64,000 nucleotides of DNA from Fibrobacter sp. UWB15 (lineage in GTDB: Bacteria; Fibrobacterota; Fibrobacteria; Fibrobacterales; Fibrobacteraceae): assembly GCF_900177705.1 (NCBI RefSeq), contig NZ_FXBA01000013.1, positions 1 through 64,000 of the forward strand, written 5' to 3'. The notes under the pieces were generated by a model that saw only the letters and a program-made list of their open reading frames with translations, had not been told where the DNA came from and did no database searches. Below are positions 1 to 8,848 of this stretch, in pieces (positions within the stretch are counted from its first letter, which is position 1; each line of letters opens with the position of its first letter). The position numbers and the translations under genes were made by a program.

Positions 1-85
1 GGTGGCTCTGTTCGACCGGAACGGTGGCTCCGCATTTTCCGGAAGGGTGGCTCTCTAGCACCGGACTCGTGGCTCAAAGTACGCC
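1..85. mobile_element. Probable IS21-like insertion-sequence end, four short direct repeats
   Basis: GTGGCTC recurs at 2, 24, 47 and 69, spaced 22-23 bp, and each copy is followed about 7 bp later by CCGGA. Multiple short terminal repeats of this GTGGCTC/CCGGAA kind are, from memory, typical of IS21-family ends. Homology of the downstream reading frame to its family begins only at about 88, so the junction probably lies near 76-88. The transposase genes would lie outside the window. The family is inferred from the repeat pattern only. Confidence 0.5.
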
Positions 86-906
86 GGAATAATCATATTG
101 ATCTTTTTGTTAATGGTCGATTACGAGAAAAAAATATTATAAGTCACATTCCTTCGACTCGAATTGTTGAGAGCTATCTATATGGTCAAATACATTACAA
201 TGACCTTGACGATGATCAAGATCGTTTCACAAGCAGTCGTGAAGGCGTTGTCCCTGATGACCCCAAATTTAAGCAATTATTAAAGACACTTGACGAAGAC
301 ATCATGTCTAAAATAATTAATGAGTGGGACATTTTTCGTTGTGAAAACCGAGATGATGGAGATCCGGAAAATGATAGAATTTCAAAAAAAAGAAGAAAAT
401 CACAGGAACTATATAATGAAATAACTGGTGATTACACGCAATTTGGTAAAGGAACTACAAACGCTCAGAAAGACAAGGTTCTTTTATGGATAAACTCCCT
501 AAAAGACGATGCTTCGTTTAATTATGAGTCCTACGGAGAATGCTTTGTTGCAGAAAATTTAATGAGGACCTATATTGAAGACCAAAAATTAGAATTGTGC
601 CGTCGTGTAAAAGAGGATGCTGAAAAATGGAAAAAAGCGGAACAAAATAATTTAAGGGCTGGACATTTGAACATCCCAATTAGGAGTAATTCTTCTGATT
701 TATCATATGCCTCAATGGATGCACTAACCTTAAATATTGAAAAGCCTGGAGACCTGTCCTTAAATCAAGATGCAAAAGAATTTAAACCAATCCGTGACGC
801 ACTTGCTCATACGTCAAGACTTACAGAAGAAGCAAAAATAAAACTCACATCCGTGTTCAATAATATCAAATTTCGATTAATAAAATTGTTACAAGAAAAG
901 CCATAA
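76..906 (+). pseudogene. C-terminal fragment of MORC/MutL-type GHKL ATPase of a restriction system
   Basis: The frame is open from the window edge to 906, but recognisable protein begins at about 88 with LFVNGRLREKNI, followed by YLYGQIH and RFTSSREGV. These are typical of the transducer half of the MutL/MORC-like ATPases found beside phage-restriction methyltransferases. The GHKL ATP-binding N-terminus is missing and is replaced by the insertion-sequence-like repeats at 1-85. The last 200 residues (from an ATG at 304) are charged and end in a helical segment containing DALAHTSRL. It converges with the HNH/methyltransferase pair, leaving only 29 bp between. Either the gene was cut by an insertion sequence or a fusion start lies outside. 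Family assignment is fairly confident; non-function is inferred. Confidence 0.55.
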
Positions 907-935
907 TATCATTGCGTTCATCTGGACGCTAATAT

Positions 936-2150
936 TTACTTGTTCGGGAAATTTATTTCTATACCTGAAACCACTTGAACAAAGTCATTTTCAGGTATTT
1001 TTTCAAAAAAATCCGTTCTTAGACCGACATCAAGAACTAGCATAAAAAGCGGAAAATCATAAAAAACATCCCCTTTCTTCTCGACGAGATTTCGGCGAAT
1101 ACTTTCAGTTTTGTTCAAAAGGCAAATGTATTGGAAATCCTTATCTATGATTTTTGTATTTCCTGCTGGGTGAGCTTTTTGCAAATGCTGTCCTGCAGTT
1201 AAGGCGATTAAATTTTCAACATAATCTGCAATATTGGGAAATTCATTTTTGGGGAAAATATGATGCATGTGGGTTGCTTTTTGTCCAATAGACAATGCAT
1301 CGGTAATTTCTGACAATCCGTTGTTAAATTGATCATTGAATTTTCGTAATCGTCTTTTTGCTTTTTCAACTTTATAATCACAGACATTTTCTTGAATATT
1401 ATCAACTGATTGAGCTTGTTGTCGAGAAATATTTTTATCCTTATTTTTATCGCGAAAATTTGTTCTATTGTATTTGATATCCTCAAGAGTAATTATTCGT
1501 TGAGAAAGGGAACCTTTTACAGAACCTTTCTTTTTATACCATACGGCTAATGGATTTAGAACCTTTGTAAATATTCGATTTGGCTCAGCATTGTTTTGTA
1601 TTGGGGTGTATCTTATGCAAAAATCATGAAATATTTTTTTCACATTGTCATATTGTTCCTTTGTTTGCTCGTCAAAAAAGGATTCGAATGCATCCCATAA
1701 GCCGCTATCTTCTAAAGTCTTTTTTATATAAGAACAAAGAAAATCAAGGCAATTTCTCTCACGTAATGACAGAAAATCAAGAATAGCTTCGTTTACAACA
1801 GAAAACTGAATTGCATTGTTCTTCTTTCCTTCCTCGCGAAGAATCCCCGCTGCGGAAAGCATTTTTAAAGGCTGTCGAAAAAATTTGTTATATTCATCAA
1901 TTGTGGTATCGTCAGTCGGATCCGGTTTGCAAAAAATCCTTTGGACATTTTCAATAGCATAAGCAGTATGCCATATATCGGGCGACTGAAAAGGTTGTTT
2001 TCCGCCATCTTGCAAATACACTACAACACAATCTGCAACAAAACACAGCTCGTCCATTGTGCATTTTTGGTCAATCCATCGGCCATTTCTGGATTGTCTA
2101 ATGTCATAATTGTGTTCGTTTAAGAATTTATTCAAAAGATTATTGGTCAT
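936..2150 (-). CDS. HNH endonuclease of a restriction-modification unit
   Basis: 404 aa. The C-terminal third carries an HNH core: HMHHIFPKNEF from residue 294, then ENLIALT and QHLQKAHP around 312-327, giving the metal-binding His pair, the central Asn and the final His. The first ~280 residues match nothing I can name and may be the target-recognition part. The start overlaps the last 11 bp of the upstream methyltransferase, so the two are probably translationally coupled. The likely role is to cut DNA lacking the methylation laid down by its partner. It could alternatively be a modification-dependent nuclease. AT-rich like its partner and unlike the chromosome core. Confidence 0.75.
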   Translation of the reverse strand: MTNNLLNKFLNEHNYDIRQSRNGRWIDQKCTMDELCFVADCVVVYLQDGGKQPFQSPDIWHTAYAIENVQRIFCKPDPTDDTTIDEYNKFFRQPLKMLSAAGILREEGKKNNAIQFSVVNEAILDFLSLRERNCLDFLCSYIKKTLEDSGLWDAFESFFDEQTKEQYDNVKKIFHDFCIRYTPIQNNAEPNRIFTKVLNPLAVWYKKKGSVKGSLSQRIITLEDIKYNRTNFRDKNKDKNISRQQAQSVDNIQENVCDYKVEKAKRRLRKFNDQFNNGLSEITDALSIGQKATHMHHIFPKNEFPNIADYVENLIALTAGQHLQKAHPAGNTKIIDKDFQYICLLNKTESIRRNLVEKKGDVFYDFPLFMLVLDVGLRTDFFEKIPENDFVQVVSGIEINFPNK

Positions 2151-4653
2151 TATTCAAAATCCCATAAAAAAAGACGCTGTTTTTATCAACATTAATTGAT
2201 TGTGTTGATAAATTCCTTGCCGTAATATAAAAGCGTCTGTATTCTTCAGATGAAAAATATGCTAATTGTTCATTCGTCAATTTCATCCCCTGTTTTTTGG
2301 GAATAAGCACTGCAACAGATCCATCAACAATAGTATTAGGAATGTTTTCTATAAGACGAGTCTTATAAGTCATGTTTGGAGTCAGGTAAACAGTTTCGTT
2401 GTTGAAGAACTGAAAAGAAGAAAGGCTTTGGGCAATTTTCTTTTCTATATAGGTGTCATAATTGGGTATATGAGAAACTCCATTATTTTCGGAATTAATG
2501 TTTCTCGCTTTAAGAACCCACAAACGATTTGTTTTTTTTTCTTTAAACGAATTTTTTTTTGTAATTTGTCGATCCCTGAAAACGCTGAAGACATTTAGCT
2601 TTAATTTTTTTGCAATATTGTCAAAGTATTCATCTCGATAAATAATAAAATAGGGGTATTTTTTATCTGTAATATAGCTTTGCTTTTGATGATAAATTTT
2701 GTTAAATTTTAAATTATAAACAGTTGTTTCTGAAGGCTTTTGCTTTGGATATGCAATTAAGCAGATCGTTTCGATAGAAACTCCTGTAAAGCCAAATCTT
2801 CCAAAATCAATAATGCTTTCTATTTTCAATGTTCTCAATAAATCATGCGTTGGAAAGAATTCCTCTGCACACAAAATATTTTTGTTCAAAATCAGAGCTA
2901 CGCAATCTGCTATCTGCATGCATTTTTCTAAAAAAATTTCAGACAAATCTTTTGTTGTTTTATTGACATTATTTTGAAGCCACAAGCAAACATCTTCCGC
3001 CTTATACTTCATTTTGGAAAAAGGAGGATTTCCCACAGCTAAATCATAATGATATGGGGGAGCATAAAAAAGAAAATCGCAACATATTGGATTTATTGTA
3101 ACATTTTCAGGAATATCCAGATGTTCCAATAACATTTTTAAATTTGCAATGCTGTTCGGATCTATATCAACAACATCAATAACCACATGCGGTACATAAG
3201 CATATTTCTTTATCAAAATAGGCAAAAAATTTCCAGCACCAACAGAAGGTTCCAAAATTTTAATTTCTGATTGCGCAAAATCCGGTAATTTATCAACGGC
3301 GGCATTAACTAAATATTTATTTGTATAAAATGCTGCATTTTTTTCCCGTTCAGCATTACATAATTCTGTTATACGCATCAATGTATGAACGCTCAGATTT
3401 AACGGATTATCATGCAAAAAAGATGAAAGATTTTCTCTCTCTTTAAGACTTTTCCTTTGTATGATTTTATTTATTTCCCCTGCAGATATTTGGGGCTCAT
3501 CTAACATTTTATTTATGCGACTTGCGATTTGCTGCATAATAATTGTAGGAACTGCCTCGCCAATACATTGTCGCACATTTGTTTCACAATCCTTATAAAT
3601 TTTTCTTTTTTCGTCATCAGAAAGCTTGTTTAATTCCTCTAGTGACAAGTCTACCCAACGAAACTCGTCTGGAATATTCATCATTTTCATTAATTCGCGA
3701 ATACTAAAAACCCTGTCTTGCTCTGGGTGTACCGTATTTTGAGCAGCCAATTGATCATTGCGCGTATGAACACATTGTACAAACCTATTCCACCGTTGGC
3801 GGGTATACTTGTCACGATTTTTTTTGATATTTTCTACAATTTTTCCGTTAACAATTTTATGGGGTCTTTTTTTGGGATCAAGGTTATCAAATGCAGACTC
3901 CCCCTCTTTTAAGTCATGGATCCAATTTTTCATTCTTATATCATAAGTTCGAAATGCATGATAAAAATCACCTTTCGAAATTTCACCCCATTCAAGTTTC
4001 TTTAATCCACCAATAACATTCCGTAAAGTTTTTTCCTTTTGATATGATGGAAATAAATCGTAAGGGACAATTGACTCGCGATAGTTTTTTTCAACGCCAA
4101 TTACAAGAGTTCTAGTTCTTGATGAATTCGCTCCATAGTTCATAAAATTCAGAATGCGGCTAGAAATGATATAATTAGCGCCTAACGATTCTCGAATATA
4201 TTCACCAATAGGAACCTTTTGGCCGTCTTTTGTAATGCACAGAGTTTTTTCGAATGCCATCACATTTTCAAAAATAAAGAATTTTGGATGAATCCTATTC
4301 ACTATTTCAATAGATTCAACAACCAAACTATTTCTATTGATTTCGTCCTTCTTTTTGTGATTTTGAACGCTGATTCCTTGGCACGGAGGAGTCGCAACAA
4401 GTACATCTACTTGTTTAAGTCCATCACAATGTTCCCATTTATTTATTTCATCAAAAATTTTTTCTTTGGTTTCTTCTGAGGTCATATCTCCACATATATA
4501 TCCTGATTCGTATTTGCATTTGTGATTGCATTTTTGAACATTCAACCGACGTTGACTAAGTTCAACAGAAGCAATACAGGAGAATCCTTCCTGCTTAAAT
4601 CCGTAGCACCCTACTCCGGCACAGCTGAACAATGATATATATGTTTTATTCAT
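2140..4653 (-). CDS. Fused DNA C5-cytosine and N6-adenine methyltransferase
   Basis: 837 aa with two catalytic halves. Residues 1-380 form a Dcm-type enzyme: motif I SLFSCAGVGCYGF (7-19), catalytic PPCQG (89-93), ENV (129-131), and a late motif RVFSIRELMKMMNIP near 314-328. Residues ~440-837 form an N6-adenine methyltransferase: ILEPSVGAGNF (467-476) and NPPF (542-545) in alpha/gamma-class order, followed by a region likely to recognise DNA. One protein could therefore mark both C and A. It is first in a two-gene unit with the HNH nuclease and faces the ATPase fragment. Dcm enzymes beside MORC-type ATPases are a described restriction context. Which half is active cannot be told from sequence. 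Confidence 0.85.
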   Translation of the reverse strand: MNKTYISLFSCAGVGCYGFKQEGFSCIASVELSQRRLNVQKCNHKCKYESGYICGDMTSEETKEKIFDEINKWEHCDGLKQVDVLVATPPCQGISVQNHKKKDEINRNSLVVESIEIVNRIHPKFFIFENVMAFEKTLCITKDGQKVPIGEYIRESLGANYIISSRILNFMNYGANSSRTRTLVIGVEKNYRESIVPYDLFPSYQKEKTLRNVIGGLKKLEWGEISKGDFYHAFRTYDIRMKNWIHDLKEGESAFDNLDPKKRPHKIVNGKIVENIKKNRDKYTRQRWNRFVQCVHTRNDQLAAQNTVHPEQDRVFSIRELMKMMNIPDEFRWVDLSLEELNKLSDDEKRKIYKDCETNVRQCIGEAVPTIIMQQIASRINKMLDEPQISAGEINKIIQRKSLKERENLSSFLHDNPLNLSVHTLMRITELCNAEREKNAAFYTNKYLVNAAVDKLPDFAQSEIKILEPSVGAGNFLPILIKKYAYVPHVVIDVVDIDPNSIANLKMLLEHLDIPENVTINPICCDFLFYAPPYHYDLAVGNPPFSKMKYKAEDVCLWLQNNVNKTTKDLSEIFLEKCMQIADCVALILNKNILCAEEFFPTHDLLRTLKIESIIDFGRFGFTGVSIETICLIAYPKQKPSETTVYNLKFNKIYHQKQSYITDKKYPYFIIYRDEYFDNIAKKLKLNVFSVFRDRQITKKNSFKEKKTNRLWVLKARNINSENNGVSHIPNYDTYIEKKIAQSLSSFQFFNNETVYLTPNMTYKTRLIENIPNTIVDGSVAVLIPKKQGMKLTNEQLAYFSSEEYRRFYITARNLSTQSINVDKNSVFFYGILNNDQ

Positions 4654-4823
4654 AATTAAACCTAGACTTAAAATTACAAATTATTTATGTCAGTAAAGTG
4701 TCATTTCCTAGATATTCACTATTTTTTTTCGGTCACTATCAGCATTTAGCATTTTTTTTCATTTTGTGATTCATTCAAAATTTTTCCTGACTAAAAACCC
4801 TCGTTTAAGAGTATGTTTACTTT

Positions 4824-5741
4824 TCAAGAAATTTCCCGGAAGAAGGGGTTGCCTGCGAGCCTGTCCCTGATTTTGAGGATGTTCCTGTAGGCGAGTTCTA
4901 TCAAGATGCAGCTGCGTTTCACATTCAGTGCGGCTTCCCCCACGACGCCGCTGCCGGCGAAGGTATCGAGCACGGTTTCGCCCTGCCTGGTCACGAACTG
5001 TAGGATTCTTTCGCACAGGGGCAGCGGAAGTTCGCTCTGGTGAATCTTATTTTTCCTTGCGACGGGCGGGATGTCGAACATTGCAGGGAGCATCTGCGTG
5101 GTGCCGCTCATGTACTGGGGCGTCCCAGTGTCTTTTGTCTTCTTGGCGTCGATGCGCAAGCTGCGCGCCTTGCCTTTCGAGAATATCATCACGTCTTGGG
5201 TGTTCTTGGACTTGCGCCCGGTATTGCTGACAAAGTTCCCCTTTTTCCAGGTGACTTTCGAGTAGTAGAGCAGCCCGCACTGTTCAGCGTACTTTTTGAT
5301 TTGGTAGAGGTAGTCGTAGTTGTTCTCGTTTTCGGCGGGGAGGATTTCGACGAGGAAGCAGCCGTCCTTGAGCACACGGGCTTTTTCTTTGAAGTCGTCG
5401 AGGGTGTACCTGAAGCAGTCGTATGTGGCGAAGTTGCGGTCGCCGCCCTTGTTCGACTTCTTGTCTAGCCACGGGTGGTCGGTCAGGATGCAGTCAATGG
5501 AGGCGTCTTCGAGCATGGAGAGGTCGCGGCCGTCGCCTTCTATCACGACGCAGCTTTCGTCGCCCTCGATTGTCTTGTACAGGCCCTTGGCGACCCGCTC
5601 GAATTTTACGCCGAGGTTGTCGTAGATGCGCGCGCGGACGGTTTCTTTAGGCTTGTCGGAATTTTCGGAATAGGCGTCCTTGAGCGAGAATTCGCCCTTG
5701 TCCTTGAAACAGGAGTAGATGGTGTTTGCGAGTGATTTCAT
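4824..5741 (-). CDS. Orphan DNA methyltransferase, beta-class order, DHPW motif
   Basis: 305 aa from the ATG at 5741; an upstream start at 5828 would add 29 unconserved residues. Residues 1-60 look like a winged-helix-type N-terminal domain ending in GLYKTI. The catalytic motif is TDHPW (87-91), where most N4/N6 enzymes have DPPY or DPPW. The SAM-binding motif VLDTFAGSGVVGE lies near the C-terminus (257-269), the order of beta-class enzymes. No nuclease is adjacent. GC content and third-position bias match the chromosome core rather than the neighbouring AT-rich restriction genes. Probably a solitary regulatory or phage-derived methyltransferase; the His substitution may affect specificity or activity. 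Confidence 0.75.
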   Translation of the reverse strand: MKSLANTIYSCFKDKGEFSLKDAYSENSDKPKETVRARIYDNLGVKFERVAKGLYKTIEGDESCVVIEGDGRDLSMLEDASIDCILTDHPWLDKKSNKGGDRNFATYDCFRYTLDDFKEKARVLKDGCFLVEILPAENENNYDYLYQIKKYAEQCGLLYYSKVTWKKGNFVSNTGRKSKNTQDVMIFSKGKARSLRIDAKKTKDTGTPQYMSGTTQMLPAMFDIPPVARKNKIHQSELPLPLCERILQFVTRQGETVLDTFAGSGVVGEAALNVKRSCILIELAYRNILKIRDRLAGNPFFREIS

Positions 5742-5816
5742 GCGAGAAATATAGATTCTATGGAGTGACAATTTGTGACATTTACGGATTGTAAATTTGT
5801 AGTGGCAACTTGATGA

Positions 5817-5846
5817 AAAAAAGTCCATTGCTATATGGACTTTTGT
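5817..5846 (-). terminator. Rho-independent terminator-like hairpin
   Basis: The arms AAAGTCCAT and ATGGACTTT flank a 6-base loop and have A/T runs on both sides. It lies just downstream of the repeat-containing membrane protein gene (which ends at 5917) and upstream of the orphan methyltransferase, so it probably separates their transcripts. Confidence 0.6.
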
Positions 5847-5916
5847 ATAATGTAAATTTCGGCAATTAGTGTAGTCAATATTGACTAGAAAGCCCGGTTA
5901 ATTAAGCAGCTGTGGA

Positions 5917-7341
5917 TTAGATTTGATTGAAGAATCTTATTTCAAGATTATTTATTGCTCTACAGTGCCTTATAATCATTTCTCTCCGCTTTTGCTTTTC
6001 TATTTCTTCTATTTGTCCAATGAAAACTACAATAATATGTTTATTTACTTTGTTAAATTGTTTTGATACCTTGTTTAACTTCCTTATTTCTTTCCCAACA
6101 ACATTTTTTACTTTGCTAATATTGACATTTAGTAATGAAATGACGTATAAATCAGAACGCGTACGGAAAATTGCGTCTACTTTATGCTCTCCCACAACAG
6201 CCTGTCTATACTGCCGAGCATCTCCATTTACACTAATTTCATCATATATGCTATCCAATACAATGTTTTCAATACTATTTATTGGCGTAACAATACTTTT
6301 AATGCCTATCCCGTCTAACCTATACAAATTTTTACTTTCTCGTAGTATTCGATAAACAATAAAAGAAGGATATCGTATTGATCTGGCAAGATCTTCTACG
6401 CTGATCTTCTTATATTTTTTGATAACATCGGCAATGAGCTTTTGAATAGATTCTATTCTTGTGCGGTTTGTCTCGCGAAGTCTTACAAAGCTTGCTGAAT
6501 GTGTGTTTCTCGATATAGGGGGCGCTGCTGTTTGAGTGTCTCTGTTTTCTGGGACACTGGCGTTATCATCGCTTCTTTCCGTTGAAGGTTCGCTTTCCGG
6601 TATAGGACCCGCTTCCGTTTGGACGTCATTGCTTTCCGGGATGCTGGGGTTAGCATCGTTTCTTATTGTTGAAGGTTCGCTTTCCGGTATAGGCCCATCC
6701 TCTGTTTGAACGTCACTGCTTTCCGGGACGCTGGGGTTAGCATCGCTTCGTGATGTTGAAGGTCCGATTTCCTGTATAGGGCCAGCCCCCGTTTGAACGT
6801 CACCGTTTTCCGGGACGCTGGGGTTAGCATCGTTTTGTGGTATTGAAGGTTCGGTTTCCTGTATAGGGCCAGCCCCCGTTTGAACGTCACCGTTTTCCGG
6901 GACGCTGGGGTTAGCATCGTTTTGTGGTATTGAAGGTTCGCTTTCCTGTATAGGGCCTGCCTCCGTTTGAACGTCATCGTTTTCCGGGACGCTGGATGTC
7001 TCCTCATTCGGAACACTTGTTAAATCAAACCCTATATGCGGATCTTTACTTCCATGCATTGGACCTAAACCGTCGATTCCGAGTTTTTCTCGCCACATCC
7101 ATAGTATAAAAGCAAGGCATCCAAGAGCTATCCATTGCAAAACATACAAATAATCAAAATATCGATAAGTCGATTCTATAACATCTCCGGCAAAATTGAT
7201 TTTGTACGAGTCTTCAATATGGCAACCGGAAAATGGATCTATGAACAAAAACGACATTATTGCGATGCATGTAATTCCCAAAGCAAAAGTCCACCAACCT
7301 TTTGCTTTTAAACCCATTTCTTGTAATTTCTTTTTACTCAT
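5917..7341 (-). CDS. Membrane protein with 29-residue tandem repeats and a winged-helix/nuclease-like tail
   Basis: 474 aa. Two hydrophobic helices lie near the N-terminus (about 16-35 and 63-82), with a short loop containing HIEDSY between them. Residues ~108-280 are a low-complexity, acidic, Pro/Glu/Gln-rich array of a 29-residue unit of the type SVPENGDVQTGAGP followed by IQETEPSIPQNDANP. The C-terminal ~190 residues are basic and ordered: a helix-turn-helix-like stretch (KKISVEDLARSIRYPSF), then VDAIFRTRSDLYVISLLN, reminiscent of the core of a PD-(D/E)XK-like fold without a clear final Lys. I do not recognise the family. The architecture suggests a membrane-tethered cytoplasmic domain on a repeat spacer of variable length. 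Confidence 0.7.
   Translation of the reverse strand: MSKKKLQEMGLKAKGWWTFALGITCIAIMSFLFIDPFSGCHIEDSYKINFAGDVIESTYRYFDYLYVLQWIALGCLAFILWMWREKLGIDGLGPMHGSKDPHIGFDLTSVPNEETSSVPENDDVQTEAGPIQESEPSIPQNDANPSVPENGDVQTGAGPIQETEPSIPQNDANPSVPENGDVQTGAGPIQEIGPSTSRSDANPSVPESSDVQTEDGPIPESEPSTIRNDANPSIPESNDVQTEAGPIPESEPSTERSDDNASVPENRDTQTAAPPISRNTHSASFVRLRETNRTRIESIQKLIADVIKKYKKISVEDLARSIRYPSFIVYRILRESKNLYRLDGIGIKSIVTPINSIENIVLDSIYDEISVNGDARQYRQAVVGEHKVDAIFRTRSDLYVISLLNVNISKVKNVVGKEIRKLNKVSKQFNKVNKHIIVVFIGQIEEIEKQKRREMIIRHCRAINNLEIRFFNQI
6525..7000 (-). repeat. 87-bp in-frame tandem repeat, about 5.5 copies
   Basis: The segment containing TCCGGGACGCTGG recurs every 87 bp inside the membrane protein gene. 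Two central copies (about 6,807 and 6,894) are nearly identical, and outer copies diverge. The unit keeps frame, so copy-number change would lengthen or shorten the spacer without breaking the protein. Confidence 0.85.
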
Positions 7342-7618
7342 AAGTCGATTGATTTGTTTTTTGCTTTTACGAGATGTAAAATTAACTTTTTGATTATGAA
7401 GTAAATAAGTTTTCGAAGAAAAAAATAATTTTTTTTCTTTTTTCTGTATTTCTTTCGCTTTTTCTCAAAAAAAGCGTGTCGCCTCGGGTTTGAGGAAGAA
7501 GAACACTAGGTTATTCATTTGGAAATCTGTTACAGTGATTTCGTGTGTTTCTAGACTTTTTTTGTATGGTTTTTTGTATGGTCGCCGCAGATTTATCCCA
7601 GTGTAGCCACATTACGCT

Positions 7619-8074
7619 TCACGTCACTTCCGGCATGTGTCGCACGCCGAGGCCGCCGGGAGATTTTATCCACTCGGATTCCGGCCAGAGTTTGAATTCC
7701 AGTACGGGAACGCCCAGGAGCCCGTCGTAGGTGGCGACGTCGCCCGTCACGATTTCGCCGATAATCATGCCGCATCCGTTTGTCTTGCCGAACAGCTTTT
7801 CGGCCTTGGCGCGGTTTCTCTTGAGTTTTGCGAGCGCGGTTTCGCGGTCTTTTGCGGTTGCTTTCTTCAGAAATTTGCTCCACAGTTTTTCCCACTTGGC
7901 GATGTCGTTTTGCAGGTCATCTTCATGGGCGCGGGATTTAGAGACTGCGACGGCGAGCCGCTTGTTCGCAAACATTTTTGCGTTTGTCCGCCATTCAAAT
8001 GTCTTTACGCCGGTAAGCGCTAGCTGGGCGTACGGTGAGCGAATGACGAAGTAGTGGGACGGTTTACCTTGCAT
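7619..8074 (-). CDS. ASCH/PUA-like domain protein
   Basis: 151 aa. The opening HYFVIRSPYAQLALTGVKTF followed by EWRT matches the start of ASCH domains, which are PUA-like RNA-binding folds. A lysine/alanine-rich helix pair (residues ~55-95) is inserted before the second strand block CGMIIGEIVTGDV. It ends GLGVRHMPEVT. Nothing nearby indicates a pathway. Codon use is chromosome-like (G/C at third positions). Nucleic-acid binding is the family expectation; a specific role cannot be given. Confidence 0.6.
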   Translation of the reverse strand: MQGKPSHYFVIRSPYAQLALTGVKTFEWRTNAKMFANKRLAVAVSKSRAHEDDLQNDIAKWEKLWSKFLKKATAKDRETALAKLKRNRAKAEKLFGKTNGCGMIIGEIVTGDVATYDGLLGVPVLEFKLWPESEWIKSPGGLGVRHMPEVT

Positions 8075-8137
8075 TTGGCGGGTCTCCGGAGATTGTTCGA
8101 CTTTATTTAAAATACTCTATTGATTGTCTGCGGTCAA

Positions 8138-8310
8138 GCGGGGCGTTGCGGCCTTTGACCACTTAGCGCTTCAGCGCTTACGTGGGCATGGCCACCTTTA
8201 GGTGGTGCCGGCGGGGTTTTAGGGGCGGAGCCCCTAGGAGAGGGGGTGTCCGGAAAACGGTTTGGACGCGGATTGGAAAGGAGATCCCCGCCTTCGCGGG
8301 GATGACAGTC
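8138..8310. repeat. Interspersed repeat with several hairpins
   Basis: The gene-free stretch 8075-8377 holds AAGCGGGGCGTTGCGG (8138), then CCACCTTTAGGTGG and AGGGGCGGAGCCCCT hairpins, then CCCCGCCTTCGCGGGG (about 8285-8300) followed by ATGAC. The same outer blocks, AAGCGGGGCGTTGCGG and CCCGCCTTCGCGGGGATGAC, flank the IS3-type element at 59,972 and 61,452. This indicates a repeat family rather than a gene. Confidence 0.65.
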
Positions 8311-8377
8311 TGCGGAACCCGCGGACAAAGCGGCTGCAGGCAGGGGGACTCTTCCCCCACCAAGTGAAAAGGCGGCG

Positions 8378-8695
8378 TCATTCTTCCATCAGTACCGCGA
8401 TGTCGTCCTTGTCGAAGTCGGTGCCGAAGGCTTGCCGGTAGCTCGATTCCAGCGCCTCTCCGGGGGTGCTGTTTTCCCTGAACAGGACCATGCCGCTGTC
8501 CAGGCATTCCATGTCGAGCTCGCCGTCGGTGTCGATGCTTTCCGGCCGGAACGTGGACCATAGGCAATAGTCGGTGAACCCTTCCCGGATGTCTTCTTCG
8601 AGCAGGTTGTCGCCCGTGCCCGCCTGGACTTTCAGGAACGCTTTCGCGCTCTTGACCCATGCGAGTATCGCGCCGCCGAACGTGTCGTTTTCCAT
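8378..8695 (-). CDS. Small acidic hypothetical protein
   Basis: 105 aa from the ATG at 8695, chosen because GGAGG lies just upstream; the frame is open further back but those codons run through promoter and repeat sequence. The product starts MENDTFGGAILAWVKSAKAF and is acidic, with DFDKDDIAVLMEE at the end. I do not recognise a family. Its first codons and upstream region are duplicated at 12,612-12,710. No membrane segment or signal peptide is visible. Probably real, given the ribosome-binding site and chromosome-like codon bias. Confidence 0.55.
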   Translation of the reverse strand: MENDTFGGAILAWVKSAKAFLKVQAGTGDNLLEEDIREGFTDYCLWSTFRPESIDTDGELDMECLDSGMVLFRENSTPGEALESSYRQAFGTDFDKDDIAVLMEE

Positions 8696-8788
8696 AGTGC
8701 CTCCGTCCCGAAAGATAGATAATGTTCGTGACAGAAAATGACTTTTTGAGGGCTGCGAATTTTTTTGCGATTTTGCCCGGGGAAGGGG

Positions 8789-8817
8789 TTGACAAATTTC
8801 AAATGCGAATTTATATT
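8789..8817 (+). promoter_or_regulatory. Near-consensus sigma-70 promoter now cut off from its gene
   Basis: TTGACA (8789-8794), a 17-base spacer and TATATT (8812-8817) point rightward. The first sequence downstream is the composite element at 8849. Without that element (and one copy of its 8-bp repeat) this promoter would lead into the toxin-antitoxin remnant at 11,766. Confidence 0.6.
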
Positions 8818-8848
8818 TTGTAGTGCACAAATGTATAGAAAACGCTAT

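Noticed and set aside
6525-7000. Tandem repeat as a CRISPR or regulatory array
   Set aside because: The 87-bp period is a multiple of three and keeps one protein frame; it is a coding repeat.
7545-7730. Small rightward frame between the repeat protein and the ASCH-like gene
   Set aside because: Low-complexity start, overlaps the ASCH-like gene end, no ribosome-binding site.
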